Below, in pieces: positions 40,442-50,700 of a stretch of 64,000 bases of DNA (the first letter of the stretch is position 1; the number at the start of each line of letters is the position of its first letter). Origin of the DNA: Nakazawaea peltata (lineage: Eukaryota; Ascomycota; Pichiomycetes; Alaninales; Pachysolenaceae); NCBI GenBank assembly GCA_001599355.1, contig BCGQ01000002.1, positions 695,554 to 759,553 on the forward strand. Direction: 5' to 3'. The notes below the pieces were generated by a model. That model saw only the letters and a list, made by a program, of their open reading frames with translations. It was not told the origin of the DNA and did not search any database. The position numbers and the translations under genes were made by a program.

Positions 40442-42060
40442 ATGAGTGATAGTAAGTTTGAACAGATACGAGTTGAAGACCGGCGCTTCAGCTGGCACCG
40501 CCCATAAGCACACCTACTAACGTACACGAAATAGTCGACAAGACACAACTTCCATTGAGGGAGTCTACCATTACCAAGCCAGAGGAGTTTAATGACTCTG
40601 TTGAAGAATCCGTAGAGACCAGCACCACGACACCTGAGGTTCCTGCCACCGCTACCGCCAATGGAACTCTGAGCGCTGCTATCGACACTGCCCCTGTTGG
40701 ATCCAATTCTGGAGCCGCCGCTGTTGTGTCGTCATCGATTTCCAAGGATGCAACCCTGGAGCAAGAATTTGAGCCTCAAGATTTGAAAGTCATTCGTCGT
40801 AAGTTGACTGGTTACGTTGGTTTCGCCAACTTGCCAAAGCAATGGCATAGAAAGTCTATTAAGAGAGGTTTCAATTTGAACATCATGGTTGTTGGTAAGA
40901 AAGGTTTGGGTAAATCCACCTTGATCAACACTTTATTCAACCGTGATTTGTATCCAGAAGTTGGAGCCGACGCTGCTAAGGATTCAGCCAGCCTTGCTCT
41001 GAGCTCTCAAAACATCGACGCCTTGATCACCAATGACGTCACTATTGACACCGTGTCGGCCGATATCGAAGAAAATGGAGTCAAATTGAACTTGACCGTC
41101 ATCGACCTGATAGGTTTCGGTGAGGCTGTTAACAATGTAAACTGTTGGAAACCAATTGTTGAGGAAATTGATAACAGATTCAACACTTATTTGGATGCCG
41201 AAAACAAGGTTAACAGACAGACCATTGCTGACAACAGAGTCCATGCTTTGTTGTATTTCATCGAGCCTACTGGCCACTCTTTGACTGCATTGGATATCAA
41301 ATTGATGAAGGAGGTCCACGAGAAGGCTAACTTGATCCCTGTCATCGCCAAGTCGGACACTTTGACCGAAGAAGAGATCTTTGAATTCAAACAAAGAATC
41401 ATGGATGATATCAATGCTCAAGGTATCAAGATCTTTACTCCTCCACAATACGATATTGATGATGATGAGACTATCTTGACCACTCAAGAGATCATGTCCA
41501 AGGTTCCATTTGCCATTGTTGGGTCATCGACCGAGGTTGCCACACCAGATGGAAGACATGTCAGAGGTCGTAGTTATCCATGGGGTGTTATCGAGGTAGA
41601 GAACGAATTCCACTGTGATTTCATCAAGTTACGTCAATTGTTGATCAGAAACTTCATGGGTGAATTACAAGAAACCACCTCTAAAGTATTATACGAGAAC
41701 TACAGATCTACCAAGTTAAAGAGCTTGGGTATCCAACAGGACAACTCGGTATTCAGAGAATTCGACCCAAGTACTAGACAAGAAGAAGAAAGAGCATTGC
41801 ACGAGGCCAAGTTAGCCAAGATGGAAGCCGACTTGAAATCCATTTTCCAAGCCAAGGTTAGTGCTAAAGAAAAGAAGTTACAGAGCCAAGAGAATGAGCT
41901 TTTCACAAAACACAAGGAGATGAAAGACAAATTGTTACTGAATATTAAACTGTTGGAAGAGAAGAAGAGAACATTGGAGATGCTGCAACGTACTCGTCAA
42001 GAGTCTTCTTCTTCTCAAACTCACCAAAAAACACGTAAAGGTTTCATGAGAGGTATCTGA
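40442..42060 (+). CDS. CDC3: CDC3 septin (two exons)
   Basis: A septin GTPase that polymerises with Cdc10, Cdc11 and Cdc12 into the bud-neck ring. Exons are 40442-40451 and 40535-42060 (511 residues, beginning MSDIDKTQLPLRESTIT). The Cdc3-specific block KVIRRKLTGYVGFANLPKQWHRKSIKRGF precedes the P-loop GKKGLGKS (about 122). Then come the switch VID-A-IGFGE (CTG at 41107 read as Ala), AKSD, and the septin-unique element RGRSYPWGVIEV. A C-terminal coiled coil runs from about 440 to 500, ending KTRKGFMRG as in S. cerevisiae Cdc3. Without the intron the frame would appear to start at a TTG. Confidence 0.95.
40452..40534 (+). other. CDC3 intron (83 nt)
   Basis: The donor GTAAGT is at 40452, the branch TACTAAC at 40515-40521, and the acceptor ATAG ends at 40534. 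Exon 1 is ten bases (ATGAGTGATA), phase 1, and the split codon becomes ATC (Ile). Confidence 0.9.
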
Positions 42061-42498
42061 TTTTACCTTCTTGATATCTATGTTTGCTGGTGCCTACTAT
42101 CTCTTTTATCGTTGAATTTTCTGATTTATTGTCCCCTTACTATTTGTTAAACCTATTTTTGATTATTTTAGCATATATTTTGTACTTCGGTATAACCAGA
42201 TATAAGCGTTTTATTTTAAATTAATCCTTGTAGATGAAATGCGCTCAATTAGAGATCGACAATTCTCACCAAATGTTCTTATGCTCACCCTACGCTCACC
42301 CTCCGCTCACATTCTCCTCCTACGCTCACCCCTGACCACCGCCCCCTATCTGAAACACTCCCCCAAACGCCCGATTTAGATAAAAAACCTGAAATAGCAA
42401 AGCAATATTAAAGAAAAGCAAACTCATCTCCAGTCATCTTGTCTGGGTATATTTAAGAGGATAGGGAGAGATTTGGAAGGAAGAGCAATTGAGACGTA
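42061..42498. other. Intergenic CDC3-POM33 with a CGCTCACCCT repeat
   Basis: Four to five copies of (TA)CGCTCACCCY are clustered at 42282-42340. The rest is AT-rich 3' sequence of CDC3 and the POM33 promoter. No gene. Confidence 0.55.
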
Positions 42499-43365
42499 AT
42501 GAGCGAATCAAAGGGTAAGAGCGACGTTAAGAGTGACCTTAAGAGCGAGGTTGAGACTCCTGTCAAGTCTCTGGTCGAAACTCCATCCAAGGGGAACAAA
42601 CCCGCCTCAGTTTCATTAGAACTGTTGGTGAAGACTATTCAATTTTCATGGTTTATGGGTCATAATTTTACCATTTTATCAGGTGTCGTATATGGATTGA
42701 GTTATCGGTTGTTCACCACTTCATGGACCAACTCACTTCTGTACAGAGTCTTGTATTTAAGTGTCTTGGAATCGTTCGGTATCATTTTGTACCAGAAATA
42801 TTCAAAGTTTGACTTACTGAAATTGATCCATGATGATAATTTCCAATACCTGTTCATTCTGCTGTTATTATTCTTGAGTCCAGTTCAATACTCATTAAGT
42901 ATCTTACCATTCTTGATATTTGCTGTTTTCCACTCATTGAACTATTGCAAGACCCATTTGATCCCTCTGTTGAGTGGAAAATTCCCTGCTCAAGAGGCTC
43001 TCTTGGCTAAAGCAAGCAAGTCTATTGGATGGTTCCTGGATAACTACAACGATAAGTTTATCAAGGTATCTTCGTTGATTGAGATTGTCAATTTGGTATT
43101 GATTTTCCTCAAGTCTTTGTATTTCTGGAGAAATTGGATCAATGTCGTGATCTACATTTTGTTCATCAAGTTGAGATACATGAATTCGGTTTATATTAGA
43201 TCATATTTCAGTAATTTGGAGGTCCAAATCGATGGCTTGATCTCACATCCAAAGGTTCCAAGTCAAGTTAAGTCTCTGTGGCTGCAAATTAAGAGCAAGG
43301 TTAAGTTCTTCGGGAAGTATGATCTTGTTAAGAGAGAGAGTACAACTCTGAAGAAAGAGTCATAG
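42499..43365 (+). CDS. POM33: POM33/PER33 (TMEM33 family), nuclear-pore/ER membrane protein
   Basis: 288 residues (S. cerevisiae Pom33 279). The N-terminus is hydrophilic and K/S-rich with SDVKSDLKSEVETPVKS repeats. The TMEM33 core begins TIQFSWFMGHNFTILSGVVYGL and has three to four hydrophobic segments. A C-terminal amphipathic helical region follows (LRYMNSVYIRSYFSNLEVQIDGL). In S. cerevisiae these proteins localise to pores and ER and help pore distribution. CTG codons inside FI-xx-LLFLSP are to be read as Ala. Start ATG at 42499. Confidence 0.88.
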   Translation: MSESKGKSDVKSDLKSEVETPVKSLVETPSKGNKPASVSLELLVKTIQFSWFMGHNFTILSGVVYGLSYRLFTTSWTNSLLYRVLYLSVLESFGIILYQKYSKFDLLKLIHDDNFQYLFILLLLFLSPVQYSLSILPFLIFAVFHSLNYCKTHLIPLLSGKFPAQEALLAKASKSIGWFLDNYNDKFIKVSSLIEIVNLVLIFLKSLYFWRNWINVVIYILFIKLRYMNSVYIRSYFSNLEVQIDGLISHPKVPSQVKSLWLQIKSKVKFFGKYDLVKRESTTLKKES

Positions 43366-43758
43366 TAATGTATGATTAATTTGAGAGAAATAGGTTGTAG
43401 ATAAATTGTAGATAGATTGTAGATAGAATGTAGATTCGATTGAGGAGTATTTCAAAGAAACTGACTCTGTTAATGGAGTGCCGCAGTAGTAATCGCTCAC
43501 CCCGCTTTCACCTTAATTCACCTCCTTTGTATCTTGTGACATCTTCCCTCCTATACCTGGAGTCTCCGCCTATCCCCCGCGCAACTTTCCTGCCATCTCC
43601 ACGGCTCCTTCCTTCATTCTGTCATTTTTGCAGCACTCTGCGCTCCAAGAGCGGAACAAGAAAATTTTTTTTAACTTTCGGAGGATTTTTCATCGAGTTG
43701 ACTAGTAAAATAAGCAGAGCCGTGACAGCATAGATATAGTCGTGGGTTTGTTAACAAT
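43366..43758. other. Intergenic POM33-YPQ, nothing recognised
   Basis: It contains a TGTAGATA(R)ATTGTAGATAGA duplication at 43394-43435 and CT-rich sequence. A frame of about 97 codons at 43440 begins with a non-ATG codon and has no support. Confidence 0.5.
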
Positions 43759-44766
43759 ATGATGGCACCTCCTCCTCCTTTAGGCATAGACGCACAACTG
43801 ATAAGTGGGATCACTGGGTCCATCTCTCTCGCATGCTGGATTATCGTATTCCTGCCACAGATATATGAGAATTTCATAAGAAAGTCTTCAGAAGGGTTAT
43901 CTTTGTTATTTGTGATATTATGGCTTGCTGGTGATGTATTCAATGTTTTGGGTGCCATATTGCAAGGTGTGTTACCAACCATGATTATCCTTCTGATTTA
44001 CTATACTTTACTGGATATTGTATTGTTATGGCAATGTTTGGCATATGGTAACAGCAACTCAAGCATCGATCCTATTCATTTGAGTCCTGCTAACCCGTTG
44101 AATGAGAACGATAACTTGCTCGAGAATGTCTTGAGTACCGAGGAGAACGGATTGGGACCTGCTGCTGGTGAGTCTGATGATGATGACATTTACAGCAATG
44201 GTGAAGATATGGAAAGTTTCATCGACACCAATGGAGATGCCTTCAACCCAAAGAGCAACTCAAGACTGTTCTTTTATAACACTTTGATGGTCTTCTTGGT
44301 AGTAGTTTCTGGTGTTGCTGGTTATTATATCTCTGACAAGAAGAAAAATCATAATGGAGGTGATGATGGTAGTCAACCTGAGTTGGTTTTCGAGCCCTTG
44401 GCCCAATTCTTTGGATGGCTCTGTGCTGCTCTTTACTTGGGATCCAGAGTCCCTCAAATCTTGTTGAATTTCAAGAGAAAGTCATGTGAGGGTATTTCTT
44501 TCATGTTCTTCCTCTTTGCTTGTTTGGGTAACTTGACCTATGTCGTCAGTATCCTTTCGGTAAACACATCTAGAAACTATCTTTTGATCAACAGTTCATG
44601 GTTGGCTGGAAGTTTGGGTACATTATTCTTAGACTTTGTTATCTTTGTCCAGTTCTTCATTTACACAGATCTGGAAGATTCAGACTCTGAAGATGGTCGT
44701 GAATTTGGTGAGTCTGATTATTTGCCATCGAACACGGCTCAGTCTCAGCAATACGGCTCAGTTTAG
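43759..44766 (+). CDS. PQ-loop vacuolar basic-amino-acid transporter (Ypq1/2/3-like)
   Basis: 335 residues, seven predicted membrane segments in two PQ-loop repeats: IIVFLPQIYENFIRKSSEGLS near residue 30 and LGSRVPQILLNFKRKSCEGIS near 225. A hydrophilic acidic loop (about 115-175) separates them. Ypq proteins of yeast and human PQLC2 exchange lysine, arginine or histidine across the vacuolar/lysosomal membrane. The C-terminus is acidic (DLEDSDSEDGREFGES). ATG at 43759 is followed by a second ATG; the first is taken. Confidence 0.9.
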   Translation: MMAPPPPLGIDAQLISGITGSISLACWIIVFLPQIYENFIRKSSEGLSLLFVILWLAGDVFNVLGAILQGVLPTMIILLIYYTLLDIVLLWQCLAYGNSNSSIDPIHLSPANPLNENDNLLENVLSTEENGLGPAAGESDDDDIYSNGEDMESFIDTNGDAFNPKSNSRLFFYNTLMVFLVVVSGVAGYYISDKKKNHNGGDDGSQPELVFEPLAQFFGWLCAALYLGSRVPQILLNFKRKSCEGISFMFFLFACLGNLTYVVSILSVNTSRNYLLINSSWLAGSLGTLFLDFVIFVQFFIYTDLEDSDSEDGREFGESDYLPSNTAQSQQYGSV

Positions 44767-44911
44767 AAAAAAGAACACAAAATCATTGGCGTTAAAGGGG
44801 GTTGAACGATCCTTTTAGAAAATTAAAATTATCCATATTTATATAGTAGTTAAATACTGTACATAAAGCATATTAATTATTTGGGTAGATGATTGGGTAG
44901 GATAGATAGGG

Positions 44912-44994
44912 AAGGGGATAGGGGGAAGGGGATAGGGGGAAGGGGATAGGGGGAAGGGGATAGGGGGAAGGGGATAGGGGGAAGGGGATAGGGG
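44912..44994 (+). repeat. G-rich minisatellite AAGGGGATAGGGGG (about six units)
   Basis: Near-perfect tandem copies of a 14-bp unit, followed by degenerate AAAGGGGTAGAAGGGGATAGGG to 45016. G4-G5 runs are separated by 2-3 bases, a strong quadruplex-forming pattern on the plus strand. It lies 145 bp past the PQ-loop gene, probably in or just after its 3' UTR. Confidence 0.9.
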
Positions 44995-45016
44995 AAAGGG
45001 GTAGAAGGGGATAGGG

Positions 45017-45281
45017 CGTGCTAATAGGTCATAGAGTGATAAGCAGGAACATAATGAGAGCAGATGGTAGAAAATGAAGACACAAACAACTATTCACTGG
45101 TGTTTGCTCTTCCTCTTCTCCCATCGACCACTGCACCCTCCACCCTATCCCTTTACACTCACCCCTTTACACTTACCCCTTCACAAAATTACCCCTTTAA
45201 AAGCTCACCTCCACCAATCCCAAAATCAATATTATGCTCACCATCATTAAGTCGTGCAAGCCCAAATTCCCCTTTAGGAAT
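45017..45281. other. Intergenic, no gene recognised
   Basis: Short CACYCCTTTACACTYACCCC direct repeats lie at about 45145-45185. No credible frame. Confidence 0.45.
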
Positions 45282-45313
45282 GCTCATCTTCACTTAAAAA
45301 TTTTCTATAAAAA
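45282..45313 (+). promoter_or_regulatory. NCL1 promoter: PAC, RRPE and TATA box
   Basis: GCTCATC (45282-45288, PAC on the opposite strand), AAAAATTTT (45296-45304) and TATAAAAA (45306-45313) are packed within 32 bp, about 95 bp before the NCL1 ATG. It is the clearest ribosome-biogenesis promoter in the window and the model for the orphan one near 14.9 kb. Confidence 0.65.
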
Positions 45314-45406
45314 CTTTTCACCCTTAGATAAAGAAGATCAGAAGGGGTCAAGATATCGGGATTCATATCGTTACGAGCACTCAGCACGACTCTGTCAAGA
45401 TTCAAG

Positions 45407-47458
45407 ATGGGTAGAAAGTTTGGAAAGAGAAATAAGGGCGGTAAGAGAGCCAATAACAACTCTGGTGATAACCGTGTCGACTGGCAAAGCACTCCTAAGG
45501 AGAATGAAAAATGGGAGTCTTATTACAAGCAACAAGGTTTAATTCCTGAGGCTGAATGGGACGACTTCAAAACTCATATGCAGAGTCCTTTACCTTTGAC
45601 TTTCCGTATTACCGGCTCTAGAAAGCATGCAGACGAAATCAAGACCATTTTTGTCGAGAAACATTTGCCTTTATTGCAACAGATCAAGCTTACCGATGAG
45701 TCCTCAGAGGGAGAGTCTACCACCACATACAAACCTCCTCAAAATTTGCCATGGTACCCAGAGTCTCTTGGCTGGCAAATCGACTTGCCAAAGAACGTCA
45801 TTAGAAAGAATGAGTTGTTTGCCAAGACCCAAAGATTCCTTGTTGTTGAGACTGAGGTAGGAAATATCTCCAGACAAGAAGCTGTCTCGATGATCCCACC
45901 TTTAGTCTTGGATGTCAAGCCAGAACATTACGTTTTGGATATGTGTGCTGCTCCAGGTTCTAAGACTGCCCAATTGGTTGAAGCCTTACATAGCACTGCC
46001 GAGAACGAACAACCTACCGGTTTTGTCATGGCCAATGACTCTGACTATAAGAGATCTCATATGTTGGTCCATCAAATCAAGAGATTGAACTCTCTGAACT
46101 TCATTGTAGTCAACCACGATGCCCAGCAATTCCCTAAATTGAAGATGGGCCCAGAGGAAAACTTCATCAAGTACGACAGAATCTTATGTGATGTTCCTTG
46201 TTCTGGAGATGGTACTTTGAGAAAGAACATAACAGTTTGGGGTAAATGGGGACCTGGAGATGCTTTGGGATTGCACCCATTGCAATTGAATATCTTGAAC
46301 AGAGGTTTACAATTGTTGAAGGAGGGTGGTAGATTGGTCTACTCCACTTGTTCGTTATCTCCAATTGAGAACGAAGCCGTCGTTGCTCTGCTGTTGAGAA
46401 AATGGGGTGATCAAATCAGATTGGTCAACTGTGATGACAGATTGCCAAACTTGAAGAGAATTCCAGGTGTTAGTGACTGGAAAGTATTCAACAAGGCTAT
46501 GGAGATCGTTGAAGATCCTGAAACTTCTGGAATTCCAAGATCTTGTTTCCCACCAACCGAGGAAGAGGCTAAATCGTTCAACTTGGATAACTGTATGAGA
46601 GTTTATCCTCATTTGCAAAACACTGGTGGTTTCTTCATCACTGTGTTTGAGAAGGTCCCAACTAAGAAGAGAGAAGCCGAAGAAGAAGAAGTTGCTGCTC
46701 CAAAGAAACTCAAAGACACCAACGGAGAATCTCTGAAACCAGTTGTCCAAAAGAAGGACAAACTTCCAAGAGATGCCAATGAAGAGCCATTCACCTTCTT
46801 AGACCCACTGCAAGAACAATTACAAAAATGTTGGGACTTCTACAACTTCAAGGACACCTTCCCAAGAGATTCTACTTTAGTCAGAAATGCTACTGGTGAA
46901 CCTATCAGAGCCATCTACTATGTTGCTCCAAGTATCAAGAAATTGATTGTAAATAACGAGACTAAATTGAAGATCGTACACACTGGTACCAAGTTGTTTG
47001 TCACCCAAAGAGTCGACACTTCTAACAACACCTCTGCCTGCTCTTGGAGACTGCAAAACGAGAGTGTCCAATTGATTAAGCCATACTTATCCGACAAGAG
47101 AATCTTCAACTGTAACATCGAAACATTGAAGATTTTATTGGAAGAGCTGTTCCCTAATTTGTATAAATTAGGAGAGAAGAATTTGGACCCAGAATTCATT
47201 GAAAATGTCAAGGCTGCTCAAGAAGGATGTTGTTTCATCAGTGTAAAGAGAGGTGAACATGAAGAGGACTTGTTTTTGCCTTTATGGAAGGGAAGAGCCA
47301 ACATTAACTTGATGGTTAGCAAGCAAGAGACTTATGAATTATTGTATAGAATTTACGGTGTTGAAACTGATAAGAATGCCACTTATAAGCAACAACCTAC
47401 TGCTACTCCGACTCCGGCTCCAACTGAGACTTCATCTGAGACTCCAAAGGAAGAGTAA
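45407..47458 (+). CDS. NCL1: NCL1/TRM4, tRNA cytosine-5 methyltransferase
   Basis: Makes m5C at several tRNA positions (NSUN2 family). 683 residues against 684 in S. cerevisiae. A basic N-terminus (GRKFGKRNKGGKRANN) precedes the Rossmann methyltransferase core. DMCAAPGSKTAQ binds S-adenosylmethionine, and the two catalytic cysteines lie in VPCSGDGTLRKN (about 265) and YSTCSLSPIENEAVV (about 313). The family C-terminal region contains NCMRVYPH and NTGGFFITVFEK. CTG codons at 46094 (RLNS-A-NF) and 46388-46393 (VVA-AA-LRKW) match Ala in S. cerevisiae Ncl1. Start ATG at 45407. Confidence 0.96.
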   Translation: MGRKFGKRNKGGKRANNNSGDNRVDWQSTPKENEKWESYYKQQGLIPEAEWDDFKTHMQSPLPLTFRITGSRKHADEIKTIFVEKHLPLLQQIKLTDESSEGESTTTYKPPQNLPWYPESLGWQIDLPKNVIRKNELFAKTQRFLVVETEVGNISRQEAVSMIPPLVLDVKPEHYVLDMCAAPGSKTAQLVEALHSTAENEQPTGFVMANDSDYKRSHMLVHQIKRLNSLNFIVVNHDAQQFPKLKMGPEENFIKYDRILCDVPCSGDGTLRKNITVWGKWGPGDALGLHPLQLNILNRGLQLLKEGGRLVYSTCSLSPIENEAVVALLLRKWGDQIRLVNCDDRLPNLKRIPGVSDWKVFNKAMEIVEDPETSGIPRSCFPPTEEEAKSFNLDNCMRVYPHLQNTGGFFITVFEKVPTKKREAEEEEVAAPKKLKDTNGESLKPVVQKKDKLPRDANEEPFTFLDPLQEQLQKCWDFYNFKDTFPRDSTLVRNATGEPIRAIYYVAPSIKKLIVNNETKLKIVHTGTKLFVTQRVDTSNNTSACSWRLQNESVQLIKPYLSDKRIFNCNIETLKILLEELFPNLYKLGEKNLDPEFIENVKAAQEGCCFISVKRGEHEEDLFLPLWKGRANINLMVSKQETYELLYRIYGVETDKNATYKQQPTATPTPAPTETSSETPKEE

Positions 47459-47786
47459 ATAACGTTAGAATGCATATAGATATTTGTTGAGAAAGAGTAA
47501 TTGTAGAGACTAATTTTAAATACTACAAGTTTGTGACGCCCGGGGGCCACCAGTCCCCCCTCCCCAATCAAATTAATGTACATATTATTTATCATGGCGT
47601 CATCTATCACCTCACCTCTCGCACCTCACCCCCTTCTCCTTCCCCTCACCCCCTTTCCTCTACCCCTTCTTCTTCTTCTTCTTAATAACCCCCTCTAACA
47701 TATTTCAACATATTTTCTAACCCCTCACCCCCTTTTTAACATATTTTCTAACCCCTCACCCCCTTTTTCACATATTTCTAAAACCC
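47459..47786. repeat. Convergent intergenic region with a 31-bp tandem repeat
   Basis: Two identical 31-bp units (47707-47737 and 47738-47768), beginning AACATATTTTCTAACCCC and ending in CCCCCTTTTT, are followed by a degenerate third. The flanking region is rich in CCCCTCACCCC and CTTCTT runs. It lies between the NCL1 and first YOR1-like 3' ends. Confidence 0.8.
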
Positions 47787-50700
47787 CTAATTTTTCTCCG
47801 CTTCATCAAAATCTTCCTCTACAATCTTTGACTTATCACACATCGAACGGAAAATACCATTCTTCTGTGCAAACAAGTTACGTGGAGTATCAAACTCCTC
47901 GAGTGTCCCTTGGTCCAAGACCAAGATTCTATCATAGTTGAGGATTGTCTTTAATCTATGAGCAATACAAAGAATAGTACAATGACTAAACTCTTTAACA
48001 ATAGTAGCTTGAATTTTTGAATCAGTCTCGTAATCTACCGAGGATGTAGCCTCATCTAAAATCAAGATCTTTGATTCTCTAACAACAGCTCTTGTCAAAG
48101 CAATTAGTTGTCGTTCTCCAAGGGAGAAATTAGATCCCTCGTCTTGTACCTCTTGATCTAGATGGAATTTATGAAGACCATTACCAGAAGTTTTAGATTC
48201 TTTTTTAGCCAGCAGGATATCTGTGACTAAACCGGACTTCTCTAAAGATTTCCATAAATGATCATCAGAATATTGATTAAAAGGATCCAAGTTCTTACGG
48301 ATAGTGCCCTTAAACAAGACTGGATCTTGTGGAATGATCGAAAGTTTAGAGCGCAAATCACGCAAACCAATTTTACTGATATCTACTCCATCAATGAGCA
48401 TTTGTCCGCCATCTAACTCACTGAGACGGTACAAAGCAGTCATAATTGAAGATTTACCAGCACCAGTACGACCACAAATTCCAATCTTCTCTCCTGAGTT
48501 GACTGAAATATTCAAATCCTTTAATACCAATGGTAAACCAGGTCTGTATGCAAGAGAGACATTTTGGAATTCAATAGCTCCATGCAGCGGCCATTCTGGA
48601 GCAGGAGTAGTTTCTGATATTTCAAATGGCAGCTCTTGATCCAATTCAAACAGGTAATGACATAATCTCTCGACCGAGTTCATCTCATTTTCAATTTGGG
48701 TAAAGGCTCTGATCATAAGAGCCATTTGGTCAGCAATCAGTATAATATAAGAGAGTAATAAACCTGTAGAAGATCCCGAAATATGGAATTCACGGAATAC
48801 ACTCAACATACCAACCACCAAACACATAATAGTAGTGACAATATCAAGATGAACCAGTAACCATCTTTGGTTCAGAATTGTCACGAAATACAGTTCGTTC
48901 ATCTTGTCTGTCAGTATGTTATTCTTTTCCAAGAAACGGTCCTCCAGACGGAACAGTTTGATAGTAGGTATTCCACTTAACGTTTCGTTGAAATTATTGA
49001 ACACAACAGAACGCTGGATAGCCTCCAATCTTTTAATTTCACGACCTGACAGTTGGTATAAATTACAAATACAAACATAAAGAATTACCAAGAATGGGAT
49101 AGCTATAGCAAACCAAGGCAAATAAATGATACACAAGATTAGCACTCCAGAGATGTTCAGAAGTGGGTAAATGAACAATCTCGATTGCGAGGCCAACTCG
49201 TTATCAAGAGCATCTGTATCCTTGGTGAAACGGTTTAAGATACGTCCCATTGGGGTTGTGTCCATGAACAGCATTGGCAGTCTGATAAGACGATTTACCA
49301 GCAGGATATTCAACTTCCTCAGGGCTGTATTAGTGAAATAAACACCCAAGAAGAATTGGGAAAATGAGAAAACTATACTCATGACAGTCATCAACCCAAA
49401 TATCCCCATGTAGAACGACTGGGTACGAATCCCAAACTTGTATTCAGACCAGAAAGATAACCAAACATTTGTGAAAAGTTGAGCAAAAGCCGTGATGATA
49501 ACAAGCCATACAAAAACAGGAACCAGAGCGAATCCGAAGACTCCCGACCCCATCTGTATGTACTTTTTGTATACTCTGAAAGGAATACTGTTCACAGCTC
49601 GCTCCTCAGCGGTCATTAAATGACCATCATCCTCATCGTCTTCAGCTTCAACAATCGCTTCTGGTTTTCGAATTAGATCGTAGTCTTCATTCTCAGTTTC
49701 AGCCTCCAGTAATTTTTTCAGCTCCTTCTTAACCGTTTCTGCATTGTATGACATCAATCTACGGAATGAAGCATTGTTAGAAGTCAATGTTTGGGTGGTC
49801 CCGACATCAACTGTCCCATCTTGATTGAGAAATACAACCTTATTGGCATCTTTGATTAAAGACAATTGATGAGTGGCTAAGATACGTGTTCTGTCTTTGA
49901 GGATCCCCAATAAACATTCATCCATGATGTGCTTTCCGACTCTGGCATCGACAGCTGAAAGAACATCGTCAAGCAAAATGATATCTGGATCAGCATAGAC
50001 AGCTCTAGCCAAACTAATTCTCAGTTTTTGTCCTCCTGACAAAGTGATACCTCTCTCACCGATTTCAGTTCTATCACCGGCAGGGAGAATCTTGAGATCA
50101 TCGACAAGAGCGCAGGCTTCAATTACAGAGTCGTACCTCTCTTTATCATAAGACTTTCCAAAGAGGATGTTCTCCTTAACTGTAGCGTTTTGAATCCATG
50201 GTTGGCCACAAAGCAAGAGGTCACCAGCAATCTTAAGAGATCCAGATGTTTTATGCATCACACCGGCCATGGCATTCAAAAGAGAAGACTTACCAGAACC
50301 AATAAGACCCGTAATAACTACAAATTCACCCCTCTGGACATCCAAGTCAATATTTTTAAGTCCAGTGAATTGTCTGGTGGAGGGATCAACCAGAGCTGAG
50401 CCATCAACCAGACCTTGAATTTCAGAATCGAATGGGTCAACAGTTGATAATTCTTCAGCTGCCTCGGCAAGAACTGTCTCATTTTCTGATCTCTCTTTCT
50501 CATCATCATCCGCCCCAAATACCTTCCACTCAAAAGACAGATTCTTCAATCTAATAGCGACCCCTTCATCAACTAAAGATTCTACATCTTCATAAGCTTG
50601 CCTCTGTTCTTCAACATTAATCTCTCCTGATTGCAATAATTCAGTAACACGAATAATACCAATCCAGGCATCAGAGCTCGAAGACAAAGACCATGGTACC

